Part shown: positions 23,562-34,018 of the stretch, in pieces | How the letters are laid out: the number at the start of each line of letters is the position of its first letter | Position numbering within the stretch: the stretch's first letter is position 1 | Assembly: GCA_001931905.2 (NCBI GenBank) | Contig: MSJI02000481.1 | Coordinates: 1-53,195, forward strand | Length of the DNA: 53,195 nt | Direction of reading: 5' to 3' | Origin: Cladosporium sp. IMV 00045 | Lineage: Eukaryota; Ascomycota; Dothideomycetes; Cladosporiales; Cladosporiaceae | Program-made: the position numbers and the translations under genes | Notes under the pieces: generated by a model | What the model was told of the DNA's origin: nothing | Databases searched by the model: none | Seen by the model: the letters and a program-made list of their open reading frames with translations, nothing else

Positions 23562-25317
23562 ATGGCGGACCTCGAAAAGAAACCCACTGCAACAGAGGAA
23601 GCTCACAAAGGCGGGCCACTCGTCGATGGCAGCTCGATGTCTGGAAGCAACGAAAATGATGTCGAGAAAGGCACCACGATGCAGCTGCAACGTCGTTTGC
23701 AAGCGCGCCATTTGCAGATGATCGCTATTGGTGGTACCATCGGCACAGGTCTGGTAAGTGCAAAGAGACAACACATGTGCATGCTGCGCGCAGCATGTGG
23801 CAACGACGCGACGAGATCTATGTAAGGGCGCAGCGCTGACTCCTCGAAAGTTCATCGGTTCTGGAGGTGCACTCGCAACCGCTGGCCCAGCCGGCGCGCT
23901 CATCGCCTATGCCTTCGTCGGCTCCCTCGTTTACTCGGTCATGGTCGCAATGGGCGAGATGGCCACTTTCATTCCTGTCTCCGGTGCCTTCACCGCGTAC
24001 GCCAGCCGATTTGTCGATCAGAGTCTTGGATTTTCGATGGGTTGGATATACTGGTTCTCGTGGGCCATCACATTCGCGCTTGAGCTCACAGCTTCTGGCT
24101 TGATCATTCAATACTGGGTCCCGGATATCGATGTTGGAATCTTTATCGGCATTTTCTTCGTTGTCATTACGGCGATGAACTTCATGCCGGTATCGATCTA
24201 CGGAGAGGTGGAGTTTTGGTTCGCCAGTATCAAGGTCATCACAGTCCTTGGATTCCTCATCTTTGGCATTTGCATTAATGCTGGCGCTGGAAGCGAAGGA
24301 TATCTTGGATTCAAGTACTGGAACAACCCTGGAGCGTTCCAGCCTCATTTGGTCGATGAGAGTAGCATTCTCGCCAACAACATCCCTCTTGCGAAATTCG
24401 TTGGATTCTGGGCCGTGTTGATCCAGGCTGGATTTTCCTACCAGGGCACAGAGCTGGTCGGTATCGCTGCTGGCGAAACCGCAAACCCGCGCAAGAATGT
24501 GCCCAAGGCCATCAAGCAGACTTTCTGGCGCATTTTGTTTTTCTTCGTCCTCACTGTCTTGTTCATTGGTATCCTGATCCCCTCGGACAACGAGAACCTT
24601 CTCAACGACACCACGGACGCCAGCAGCTCACCCTTCGTCATTGCTGCCAACATCGCGGGTGTTAAAGTTCTCCCTGACATCATCAACGGTGTGCTTTTCA
24701 CCGTTGTTCTCAGCGCTGCCAACTCCAATGTCTACTCCGGCTCCCGTATTCTCGTCGGTCTTGGAAACGAGGGCTCCGCACCGAAGTTCCTCACCAAAAC
24801 CAACCGTTGGGGCGTTCCGTACAACGCAGTCGCTTTCACCGCGGCCGTCGGTCTGCTCGGCTTCCTGAACGAGTCAAACAACGGTGGCGAGGTCTTCGAC
24901 TGGTTCGTCAACATTTCTGGTGTCGCAGGTTTCATCTCCTGGACCTGCATTGGCATTGCTCACATTGCGTTCATGCGCGCATGCGACGCTCAAGGAATCT
25001 CCCGCAGCACTTTGCCCTACGTTGCCCCTGCTCAGCCTTACTACACCTGGTACGGTGTGGGCTTCAACATCCTCATTATCATCACCCAGGGCTTCGAGGC
25101 CTTCGTGCCGTGGTCGACTTCCAGCTTCTTCACCGCTTACATCAGTCTGATCCTCTTCGTCGTCCTGTACGTCGGCCACAAGGTCATTACCCGCTGCCCC
25201 TTCGTTGCATCGAAGGATGCCGATCTTCTGAGCGGACGCAAGGAAGTCGACGAGATGTGGGTCGAGGAAGCCAAGCCGACGACCTTCTGGGGAAAGGTGC
25301 TGTCGTGGCTTGGTTAA
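23562..25317 (+). CDS. Basic amino acid permease, Can1/Lyp1-like (AAT family)
   Basis: Two exons (23562-23753 and 23851-25317) with a 97-bp GT-AG intron give 552 residues. The splice joins the first-helix motif IAIGGTIGTGL to FIGSGGALATAGPAGALI. Family features include GEMATFIPVSGAFTAYASRF, YWFSWAITFALELTASGLII, YGEVEFWFASIKVI, FKYWNNPGAF and FVGFWAVLIQAGFSYQGTEL, which together resemble the yeast Can1/Lyp1/Alp1 arginine/lysine permeases more than the general permease. The polar first 45 residues and the last 40 or so should be cytosolic, and the protein should sit in the plasma membrane. Substrate preference for lysine/arginine is inferred from resemblance. Confidence 0.9.
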
Positions 25318-25906
25318 GAAATCTGCGATTGCAGTTTCCTTCTTATTAGCGTGTTTTAATTATTGTAACTGTACGATTTGAGAGAATGAAATGATTCACC
25401 ATACTTCCAAATTCGCGTTTTGGTATCGCCTTGCAAATGCTGGGTAAGCATCTTTCCCGACCAGATGAGAATCGAACGAAGGGGAGACGTCCAATGGGTT
25501 TATGAGACACGCCCATGCAAATAGTCTGAAGCTACAAAGAGGTTAAAAGTACGGGGGGTGGAAATCCTACACTTCACTTTACGTTCCAAATCTACGAAGC
25601 ATTGAAGTGAATCGTGCAAACACGTCCCTCAGTGACCGACACATTCACTTACACTTCTAACACATAAAAGAAATTCAGCCGGCTGCCAATCAATCCAAAC
25701 GCCCTTCCTCACTTCCAGACACAACAAACACCATCAACAACCCGCTTGACAAACGACTGGATCCACTATCTCACCAACAATCAACCCCGACTACCATACA
25801 ACATCAAGCTTACCCTCCATTTCAACAAGCTCAGGTTCGTCCTTAACTGTTAAACAACACTATTAGCCCCACCGCACGTACAAGACTGACATCCCTTCCA
25901 GACACC
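25318..25906. other. Intergenic and leader, 589 bp
   Basis: This contains the 3' end of the permease and the promoter of the small secreted protein. A CA/CT-rich leader from about 25690 precedes a likely 5'-UTR intron (25835-25901). An AT-rich CACATAAAAG lies near 25660. Confidence 0.5.
25835..25901 (+). other. Probable 5'-UTR intron of the small secreted protein gene
   Basis: The 67-bp segment has donor CAG/GTTCGT, a branch-like ACTGAC at 25885-25890 and acceptor CTTCCAG at 25901, five bases before the ATG. This is sequence-based only and not confirmed by transcripts. Confidence 0.5.
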
Positions 25907-26164
25907 ATGCGTCTCCCCCTCCTCACCACCACACTTCTCATCCTCCTCGCCCTCCTCGTCACTCCAACCTACTCCGGCCCGCTCGGCTACGGCGTCTGCC
26001 AGGCAGGTTGCTCTAGCATCGTCGTCCCCTGCTACTCCGCGGCTGGCTTTGTTTTCGGGACTGTTTGTGTTCTCGCGGCGCCGCCTGCGATTCTCCAGTG
26101 TAATGCTGCCTATGGTACCTGTCAGATGGCTTGTGCGGCGACACTGCTTGCGCCGGTGCCATAA
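25907..26164 (+). CDS. Small secreted cysteine-rich protein, zygote-specific-protein-like
   Basis: One short exon encodes 85 residues. Residues 1-23 form a strong signal peptide (basic start, Leu/Ile-rich core, cut near TYSG). The mature part of about 62 residues contains seven cysteines at 31, 35, 42, 54, 65, 72 and 76, in GVCQAGCSSIVVPCYSAAG and CNAAYGTCQMACAATLLAP. The Gly/Ala-rich spacing and the APPAILQCNAAYGTCQ motif match small fungal proteins annotated by distant similarity to Chlamydomonas zygote-specific (Zys) proteins. Their function is unknown. The hydrophobic middle could act as an interface or membrane segment. The odd Cys count (seven) leaves at least one thiol unpaired in a monomer. 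Confidence 0.78.
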   Translation: MRLPLLTTTLLILLALLVTPTYSGPLGYGVCQAGCSSIVVPCYSAAGFVFGTVCVLAAPPAILQCNAAYGTCQMACAATLLAPVP

Positions 26165-26967
26165 GGCGTGAGGGATAATAATTGGAGGGCGCTTTGAGAG
26201 ACCGGCTGGCTTCACTGGTGGTGATACAGTCGACTGGTTTTTGGCGCTGGTCAAGATGGTTCGGTTAAGATGGTTCGCTGGCATGCTGCGGTTCGACAGG
26301 CGATGAATCAAATGGCCTTCGAAAGGCGGTCTTCGTATTCTTTTCTGATCAGTCTACGTGATTTAGCGCAGTGATTGGTCATGTTATGCAGGGATCTTGT
26401 AGCTTGACTCGAAGATATGTTTCGGATGTTCGGTTTCGTTGTGCAAGGGATTGGGGTCGGTTGGAGACCTGTGTGTGTTTTCCCGAAAGGAACTTGGAAA
26501 CAAGCATCGACGCACTATACATACGTGTGGGCAAACCGACGAGTATATACGAACTCGGTTATGCCCACGGAGATGGTAATATTATTTCCGGTCGAGTATG
26601 CTTAAGAACACTTGGAGACCGTCCTCAAACCGCCGCACAGTGAATTGCTGCGGCCGCAAGCTTGATGACAGGAGAGCCATGACTGATCACTCAAACGTGT
26701 TACAAGGTACCTTATACATCTGGTATTCGATGGGGTTTATCAAGAAGTGACCTCGACAGACGTAGAAGATCGGGAAATGTCGGTACATTGTTTCCCCGAC
26801 CGGCTTTTGACATCGGCGAACGAGGGGCCCGAGGTCTATGACCACAGTCATCACTCGACTGTCATGCATTATTGTGATGCATGCTAGACGATCCTAGAAG
26901 GTACCTACATTTTTACGAATGACATAAGGTTCAACATCCAGAGGCCTATACATACACCTGAAACAAG
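26165..26967. other. Intergenic, 803 bp
   Basis: Nothing convincing is seen. The short ATG frames at 26371-26643 have no family resemblance. Confidence 0.5.
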
Positions 26968-28155
26968 ATGACAAAATTCACAATCGTCCAAGCTGATGGC
27001 TTGTATTCAGTATGCTCTACCATTCGCGATCATCAACCCGGTGATTGATGACTGACACCGTGATCAGGACGACACTGCAGAGCAAGAAATCTTCTCATCC
27101 TCGACCACACAGCACCCTCATGAAGTCGAGTACTTGCAACTGGAGCTTTGGCCGGCGGGTCTTGCTGCGCCAAAGCCGTGGTCTACAATTCCGGAAGATG
27201 TGAGGGAACGTATCAACGGCATCATGCTTCTCAAACTGCGGTTGACGGAAGAAGACATTAAATTGTTTCCTAATCTTAAAGTGTATGTTTCTGGTTGTAC
27301 ATATATTACAAGTCGCTCCTTGAACCAATGCTCATTACTGACTATATTTACAGGGTTGTCCGAATGGGCGTGGGATACGATCGCTTGGACCGTACTGCCC
27401 TCGCAGCTCGTGGCGTCACAGTCTGCAACGTGCCTGATTACGGCACAGCTGAGATCGCAGACCACGCGCTCGCTCTAGCGCTCACAATGCGTCGCGGCAT
27501 CCTCCTCCACCACGACATGCAGCGAGCATCGCCACCCGCCCTCTGGGCTCCCGTAGACACGCCCCTCGTAGCCCGCCTGCAACAAAAGACCTTCGGCATC
27601 CTAGGCCTAGGACGAATTGGCACAGCAGCAGCACTGCGCGCCAAAGCATTCGGCTTCAACGTCCTCTTCTACGACCCCTACTTGCCCAACGGTGTGGACA
27701 AGAGTCTCGCGCTCGAGCGCACCAAAGACATCCGCGAGCTTTTCCGCCGCAGCAACGTACTCAGCTTACACGCCCCTTGCACGCGCGAGACGAGGGGAAT
27801 GGTCGGGTACGACCTCCTCTCGCTCCTGCCGCGAGGTGCCGTACTCGTGAACACGGCGCGCGGTGAGATTACCGACCTGGACGGCGTGGAGCGGTGTTTG
27901 CGAGAGAACATCATCTCAGGTGCTGGGCTGGATGTCCTACCAGAAGAACCGATTCCGGAGGACAGAGTGCATCCACTGATCCAGGCGTATCGGAACAAGG
28001 AGCCTTGGTTGGAAGGTCGCATGGTGTTGACGTGCCATACTGCGTTCTTCAGTCCGGAGAGTTTTGTGGACATCCGCATAAAGAGTGCGGAGACTATGCG
28101 GGATGTTTTGCTTTTGGGCATGAGCAGTAATGTCATCACGCCGGAGATGGAGTAG
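26968..28155 (+). CDS. D-isomer-specific 2-hydroxyacid dehydrogenase, CtBP-like branch
   Basis: Three exons (26968-27009, 27068-27282, 27354-28155) with GT-AG introns of 58 and 71 bp give 352 residues. The splice across the second intron yields NLKVVVRMGVGYDRLD, the conserved start of the nucleotide-binding region. The NAD-binding motif is FGILGLGRIGTAAA. The catalytic set is present: Arg in VNTARGEI, Glu in LDVLPEEP and His in LTCHTAFFSPES. The overall pattern is nearer to C-terminal binding protein/phosphoglycerate dehydrogenase-like members than to formate dehydrogenase. Reaction: NAD(P)H-dependent interconversion of a 2-keto acid and a D-2-hydroxy acid. The physiological substrate is unknown and the protein is probably cytosolic. 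The first exon is only 14 codons. Confidence 0.88.
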
Positions 28156-28230
28156 AGGTAACAAACTTCATAGAAGTCCAGAACTCGAGACATCTTGAAA
28201 TATTGCCAAGCTCATGTGCGGTCGGTCAAT

Positions 28231-29583
28231 TTATGCTCGAGATTCCAACTTTCTCGGTGAACGTCTCGGAGTCCCAGTCGATTGACTCTGAGAGCCTCCC
28301 TGCGCCGAATTCGTGTTCGAAGTACCGCTCGATCTAGGCTCGAGCTTTCTGGGCTTCTTTCTCTCTCCACTTGGAGCAGTAGAGGTATCTCTTTTCGCGG
28401 CATCGCAATTGGTTGATGTAAGAGGCTTGTTCTGTGGCTTCAACGTGCTATCAGAGCCCTTCGTGGAAGACGTAGCAGCCGAGGGCTGCTTCTCGCTTCC
28501 GGCACTCGGCTTTCCCAATTTCCTGGGTTGAGAGCGAGCCTTCTGTCCAGATGGTGAGGGCTGGTCCGTGGTGTTTGATGAAGCTTTCGGTGGCCCTGAA
28601 GGCTTGGATTGTTTGACGTCTTGACCAGGGTTGGAGGGCTGCTTCGTGTCCTGGGACGACGTCTCCTTTCCTTGAGCTGGTGCTTGGTTTTGCGCCTTCG
28701 CCTGGTCATCACTAGCACCCTGCAGCTTTGACTTCGCGTCCTCGTTCTTCTTGGCAGCATCCAATCTCTGCTGCTTCTCAACGTTGGATTCCTCAGTGAA
28801 AGACGGAATGTACGACGCTGCCGACGATACCCAGGAGTTACTGGAGTTCTTCGCGGACGATACGGCCTGGCTAGCCTGCGCTGCATCGCTACCAGAGATG
28901 CCCTCAAGCTCCTCAGCAGTCGGGACTTCAGTGTCCTCAATCTGACCACACATCTTTTCGATCGCCCTCTTCTGCTCCGCCGTAGCCTTCCATCCGGGGA
29001 GGTCTCCTGTGATCTTTCTGATAGTTCCACCGACTGCTCCCGCCAGGTTGAAGAAAGGCCCGTGTATCCATCCAGCAGCGGCGCCAATGCCACCTGTGAG
29101 CAAAGACGTCGGACCGCCCACGAGCGTTCCCGTGAGAGTACCTAAGACAACACCAAGGCCAACACCGAGTCCAGCACCGGCCGCGAAGCCTTGACCACCG
29201 CCAGTATTGAGGTATTTCGCTGTCTTGCCGAATTTTTCCGCCTTGATGTTTTCATCCATGTACTTCTCCATCAGCTTTTGGCGCTCGTCGGGGTCGCCAG
29301 CACCGGAAGCTGCTTGTAAGTAGTAGTTGGCCGCCCTCTTGTATTCCTGGGCCTTTTGTGCTGCGGCGGCGGCTTCACGCTTCTGCTGTTCGTCGGTCAT
29401 GCCTTGAGGTTTGCTCTCGCCCTGACCTTGATCACCGGACCCTTTTTGCCCTTCTTGAGACACGGCTTTGGTTTTCTTGTTGCCCTGGCCTTTTTGAACA
29501 GGGGCCTTCTGCTGTGCCGGTGAGACGGCTTTGGGATTTTTGCTCCCTTGAGCTTGCTGTCCGGTATTATTTTGTCCTGCCAT
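28231..29583 (-). CDS. Uncharacterised protein with a glycine-zipper segment between disordered arms
   Basis: A single exon from ATG at 29583 encodes 450 residues of no family I can name. Residues 1-60 are Gln/Lys/Gly-rich and low complexity. A charged helical part follows (EQQKREAAAAAQKAQEYKRA, ending in TAKYLNTGG). Residues about 130-175 are a long glycine-zipper-like hydrophobic region (FAAGAGLGVGLGVVLGTLTG, then GGIGAAAGWIHGPFFNLAG) able to insert into or associate with a membrane. The C-terminal 240 residues are Ser/Pro/Lys/Gln-rich and look disordered, with repeated short PSG/KPS and SPRKL/PRKLE motifs. The stop lies 75 bp from that of the dehydrogenase, so the two genes are convergent and transcripts may overlap. 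Confidence 0.75.
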   Translation of the reverse strand: MAGQNNTGQQAQGSKNPKAVSPAQQKAPVQKGQGNKKTKAVSQEGQKGSGDQGQGESKPQGMTDEQQKREAAAAAQKAQEYKRAANYYLQAASGAGDPDERQKLMEKYMDENIKAEKFGKTAKYLNTGGGQGFAAGAGLGVGLGVVLGTLTGTLVGGPTSLLTGGIGAAAGWIHGPFFNLAGAVGGTIRKITGDLPGWKATAEQKRAIEKMCGQIEDTEVPTAEELEGISGSDAAQASQAVSSAKNSSNSWVSSAASYIPSFTEESNVEKQQRLDAAKKNEDAKSKLQGASDDQAKAQNQAPAQGKETSSQDTKQPSNPGQDVKQSKPSGPPKASSNTTDQPSPSGQKARSQPRKLGKPSAGSEKQPSAATSSTKGSDSTLKPQNKPLTSTNCDAAKRDTSTAPSGERKKPRKLEPRSSGTSNTNSAQGGSQSQSTGTPRRSPRKLESRA

Positions 29584-30729
29584 TGCGGGAGGTATGCTGT
29601 AGCAGGTGATAATGCTTCTGTTGTACAGATTTGTTGATGTTAATTATCGTATAGCAACACAATAAACGTTTCGCGTGTTTTTAGTGTGACGTAGGACGAT
29701 GTGGTGTGCGAGGAAAGTATAACAAGTGTACCAGATTTTCAAGGCACTTGTTGTTTTGAGAACTTGCTCTCGCGGTCGTGCGAGAGTCCTCGACCCTCTG
29801 GTCTTGGTCCATCTTCTTGATCAGGGTGATGCCATGACGAAAGTAATGACGATGGTTCAAAGTCAAAGATCCATACTCTGCGGGAAGTGCAGATCCGAGC
29901 CGTCATAGTGTGATCTCCAAACAATCGGAATATCAGGCTCTGAGTTTTCGGATATCGAGCTTCAGATGTGTGTCGCTCTCATCTTCAAGATAGCCTAGTC
30001 CGAGCATATTTTGTTACCAAAAATGAATACCGAGCAGAGGGTTTCTTCATGCAAGGGCAAAGAGCTCTCGTCGGCGTTTTTCACCAACCACGATTATCGA
30101 TGCTTTTGAGCCGTGGTTGAAATTGAAGTTGCGAGAAGCTTAAGCTATTTTGGTGAAAGTGTATCCCGTCGCCTCTGGCCGGTCAGTATACCACTCCCAA
30201 TGTTCGGACTGCCCAAAACGGAGCAAGTACATGCGTCCCAAACCCGGCCGACGAGCGCATGCGCAGATCTCATATATTAAGAGTGCCGCTCGCGCCGACA
30301 AGCGCACGTTAGCCATCACAGCTCCATGGAACCAATACATCATTCCGCCAGCTCCTCTGGCTAGTCTCTCCAGAAAGAGGAGCTATCGCTGGTCAGGTGC
30401 CTCAGAGCTGCGCGAAAGACGAGGATGAATAGTGCAAAGCATGCAACAATGTGCCATTCTGGTGGCAAAAAGAGGCTGATCGAGGTGTTCGCCGAGTACC
30501 ACCATTGCATGGTCGCACTGGCTTGTTGACCTGGTGCAGCCATCGTACCTGCGATCCTGGTAACCTTGCGTTCGTCCCTTAATATAAAGCAGGATCGCAG
30601 GCTACCTCTGCCTGCCTCTATCCACTGCACAGAACACATAAGGCTCGACACTCCCATCCAGGCCCACTTCTCTTTTCCCTCACCAGACCAAGTATTCACA
30701 AACACAGAGCATAAACCACCCTGACAACC
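29584..30729. promoter_or_regulatory. Intergenic/promoter region with a TATA box, 1.15 kb
   Basis: No gene is supported here. A TATAAA at 30583-30588, about 142 bp before the ATG at 30730, is a likely core promoter for the secreted-protein gene. The leader after it is CA/CT-rich, as in many fungal 5' UTRs. Confidence 0.5.
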
Positions 30730-31403
30730 ATGAAGACCACCGCTCTCGCCGCCTTCGGCGCTCTCACTGGCATCGCTTCTGCTCAATTCTACAACGTCAG
30801 CTCCAAGCCATTTCACCTAGTTCTGAAATCGGACAACGATACCCTCGAATACGCCACCCTCTTCGCCTGCCACGAAGGTGCCGCCATCGAAGGCCTCTGC
30901 CTCGGCAGCAAGGACCTCACCGGCGCCGATGTGTTCAACTTCAACACCTCCAGCTTCTCAGAGCCCACCAACAGCTCGATCGGCGACACCGGCATCCTAT
31001 CCTGGACGCTTCCAACCGTCGACCTGGACGTCCCATCTGCCCTGACGCTGCAGTCAAACCCGTCGAGCAACGTCGGCATCCCGCTCTTCTACCCTGGTGA
31101 CCAGCAGTACCAGATGGTAGCATTTGATGAGAACGACCTGCTCAACATTCAAGGCTACGTAGACGACACTGTGTCTCCGATTGACATCTCCGGGGGTGCG
31201 AAGGCGTACTACCGCTGGTACATTTGCAACACGTACTGGGGCTACAACTACATTACTCTGGCTTGGGTGAGTGAAGACTTGCAATACTTACTTTTCTCAA
31301 GAGCTAATCTGACTTTGTTTGTTAGGTGTACGGCAATGGCGAACCGCAGAACCCGAGCTGCCAGAAGGTCGATGTCAAGCGTGTTTGGGCTGAGGACGAG
31401 TGA
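30730..31403 (+). CDS. Secreted protein, DUF7907-like
   Basis: Two exons (30730-31266 and 31326-31403) with a 59-bp GT-AG intron give 204 residues. Residues 1-18 are a signal peptide cut after GIASA. The mature part begins QFYNVSSKPFHLVLKSDN and continues with FACHEGAAIEGLCLGS, a pattern I associate with fungal secreted proteins assigned to DUF7907. Cysteines occur at CHEG, GLCLG, YICNTYWG and the terminal PSCQK, four in total, compatible with two disulphides. Several N-X-S/T sites (NVS, NDT, NTS, NSS) suggest glycosylation. The function is unknown; extracellular location is inferred from the signal peptide and the absence of other membrane segments. Confidence 0.8.
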
Positions 31404-32040
31404 GACGGCTCGGTTCAATCTCATCGAGCTTCAGGTCAACTCGTTGATTGGAATGAAACACGAAGCAATGTCGGGGTAATGGAGAAGTATTAATAGTAAT
31501 AGTATATGATTTGACAAGTCTGTCAATGAGCTTTATTCTGTGATCCAAAGCGTTCTGCCTCCAGGCGACGCTTGCCTCCATACACGGCTCCTACAGATTA
31601 TTCATTTAGTGGGTTGGGATTTGTTTCGGCGCAGAAAATGATGATGGGAGTATCGCAGACAAGATTAGGTATGGCGATATTGTTGGTGGTGTGTTGCATT
31701 TTCTCAGCCCGATCGTTTCGCAGCTTCAAATAGTCAATTTGAAGCTTTGGTGGTGATGGAAGCCAATAGATCAAAATAATGCACCGCATCTTTACTCGGG
31801 CGATACTTTGATTATAGGAGAATTTAAAATGTCCTGGTACCCGAACACACCAAATCAGTGCTATGTTGCTGCCTGATCTATCAATATCAATTACAAGTAC
31901 CTGGGCCAACACCAACCCTAACCCTAATTGAGCGGCAGTTCTTCGGGTACCAATTTCGACATCATCGGGTTGTTTGGCGATTGAAAAGAACATTGAAGAG
32001 AGAAAACAGCAATCGTATTGTTAGGATATCACCAGACATC
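31404..32040. promoter_or_regulatory. Intergenic/promoter region of the SET-domain gene
   Basis: The 637-bp gap holds no supported gene. The telomere-like repeat at 31914-31927 lies in it, 114 bp before the ATG at 32041. Confidence 0.5.
31914..31927 (+). repeat. Short interstitial telomere-type repeat / telobox
   Basis: AACCCTAACCCTAA is two units of the fungal telomere repeat (complement TTAGGG). Its position in a promoter fits a telobox, a binding site for Myb/TRF-type factors in other eukaryotes, as well as a chance remnant. Confidence 0.6.
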
Positions 32041-34018
32041 ATGAACTCAACAAAACCGGTAGCAGCCCTCGAGGAATGGGTTCGCAGTCATCCGGGTGCT
32101 TATCTCCACCCCAACATCCACATCGCAGATGACAGCGAGCGAGGCGTTCACTGGCGTGCTTCAGCACCTGTTGAGGCCGGCACTCCATTGGCAACCGTTC
32201 CTCACTCCATGGCACTCTCATATCTTAATGCCCTCGCAGACGACGCAACATATCCAGTGTTCAAAAAGCAGCGCAATGCCTTCAAGATCGAAGCCATTGG
32301 CTTCTTCTACCTGATGCTGCAATACGTCAACCGGAAAACTTCATTCTGGAAACCGTACCTCATGTCTCTTCCACAACCCAACGAAGAATATACAACGCCA
32401 TTGTGGTTTGACGCTTCTGAAGATGAAGCCTGGCTCAAGGACACTGATGTCTTGTTCACGGCCAAGAAATTGAAAGCTATCTACGAGGATCAGTATCGTT
32501 CAGGTATCTCGATCCTCAAGGCTGCCGGAATCGATACGGAGCCTCTCACATGGTAAGTTGGATTATATAACAGCGAAAGGTAGGTGGAATTTTTATAATT
32601 TACGTTCTTCTAGGGATCTTTTCCGATGGGCAATTACCATGTTCACGTCCCGTGCCTTTTCCTCTCGTGCCATCACCCCACAAGAGAGCAAGTATTGGAC
32701 CACTTACAAGACTGGGCCCGACGGCCGCAGACAGACAGTGTTGATGGACATGTCGCACGTTCCCTCCGCGGATCTCGACTTTTCGGTCCTGTTCCCTGGT
32801 CTAGACGCTGCCAACCACCACCACGACACCAAAATAGACTGGACTTTTGACCCTGGCCGTTTCACTATCGCTCGCTCCGATCGGGTTGAAGCCAACCAGG
32901 AAGTGAACAACAACTACGGGCCGAAGTCAAATGATGAACTTTTGATGGGTTACGGATTCTGCGTCGCGGATAACCCTAACGACACCGTTCTTCTCACCCT
33001 CAAGCCCCCACCAGATGAATTGCAGATGACACTTCGCATGACGCATTCCGGCTTCTTTTTCGAGGACGGAAAGTGGAATGGCGATAAAGCGACTTTCAAG
33101 CTGAAGCGCAAAAATTCAGATAAGTCGACGGCTACCGACGCTTTCGACGACCTGCCCGAGCCTCTCCTTGAGCTTCTCACCCAGATGATTCGGTTCGATC
33201 GTGGGCTGCCTTTCGAGGCGCTTCCTGCGATCTCGCAGTATCTCAAAGACATCAACAGTCATGGTCGCCGCTACCTGCCGTTCGTCGCTCGCATGATTGT
33301 TACTTCTCTCGCTCCCAAGTATCAAACGCTGCAGGCCGGCTCAGCAGATCTACCCAGGGAGCCGCAGAACGCCAAACAATCACAGGCGAAAATCTATCGC
33401 GACGGCCAATCCGAAATCCTGCTGGGCACCATCAACAGCCTCCGCACATCCCTTCGCGTGTTCCGCCCTGCTTCTCCCGAATTTCCACAGTCAGACCTCG
33501 ATCGCATGAATCCCACCGGCTCCCGCCTGGCGACTCTGGAAGAAGCAGTCGAACTCTTCGCTCAGTCCACCAGCGCCATGCAGGGCTTCCTGGCCGGTGT
33601 GAAAGCAAACGCCAACACCACCGACCTCGAGCAGCTGCGCCTTGCGGGCTGGGAAGAAGACGCATGGGTTCTGCTGCTCTGCTATGCTTGGCTCTTGGTC
33701 ACTAGCCAGCCTGGCGATAGCCAATTGCGCAAGTGGATCACGGAGCTTGAGGCAGAGTATCAACCTGGCTCGCTACTTACTCCGGCGGCTCAGACTGTTG
33801 AGGGTGAGGCGAGCAATGAAGCGGGAGATATGATGACTATCGTCAAGAGGGCTGCGGCGAGCTTGCCGGGCTCGATTTGGGAGGACGAGAGGTGGAGTGA
33901 GAAGTTGATTGCTGGGTTTGGAGGTCGGGTTCTCAAGAATGACAGCTTTATGATGATGGTTTCGGATGAGATGGGGAGGGAGGAGGCGAGGTTGGTGGTC
34001 TATTTACATTCGAAATAG
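32041..34018 (+). CDS. SET-domain protein-lysine methyltransferase, Rkm/LSMT-like
   Basis: Two exons (32041-32552 and 32614-34018) with a 61-bp GT-AG intron give 638 residues. The start is the first ATG in frame. The split SET domain is typical of the Rubisco-LSMT/SETD3-6/Rkm class: a start ERGVHWRASAPVEAGTPLAT near 38-57, an insertion, then FPGLDAANHHH near 262 and the cofactor/substrate-binding NNYGPKSNDELLMGYGFC near 295-312. A helical substrate-binding region follows. Yeast relatives methylate ribosomal proteins and elongation factors. The exact target here is unknown. It is probably cytosolic or nuclear; no signal peptide or membrane segment is seen. Confidence 0.85.
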
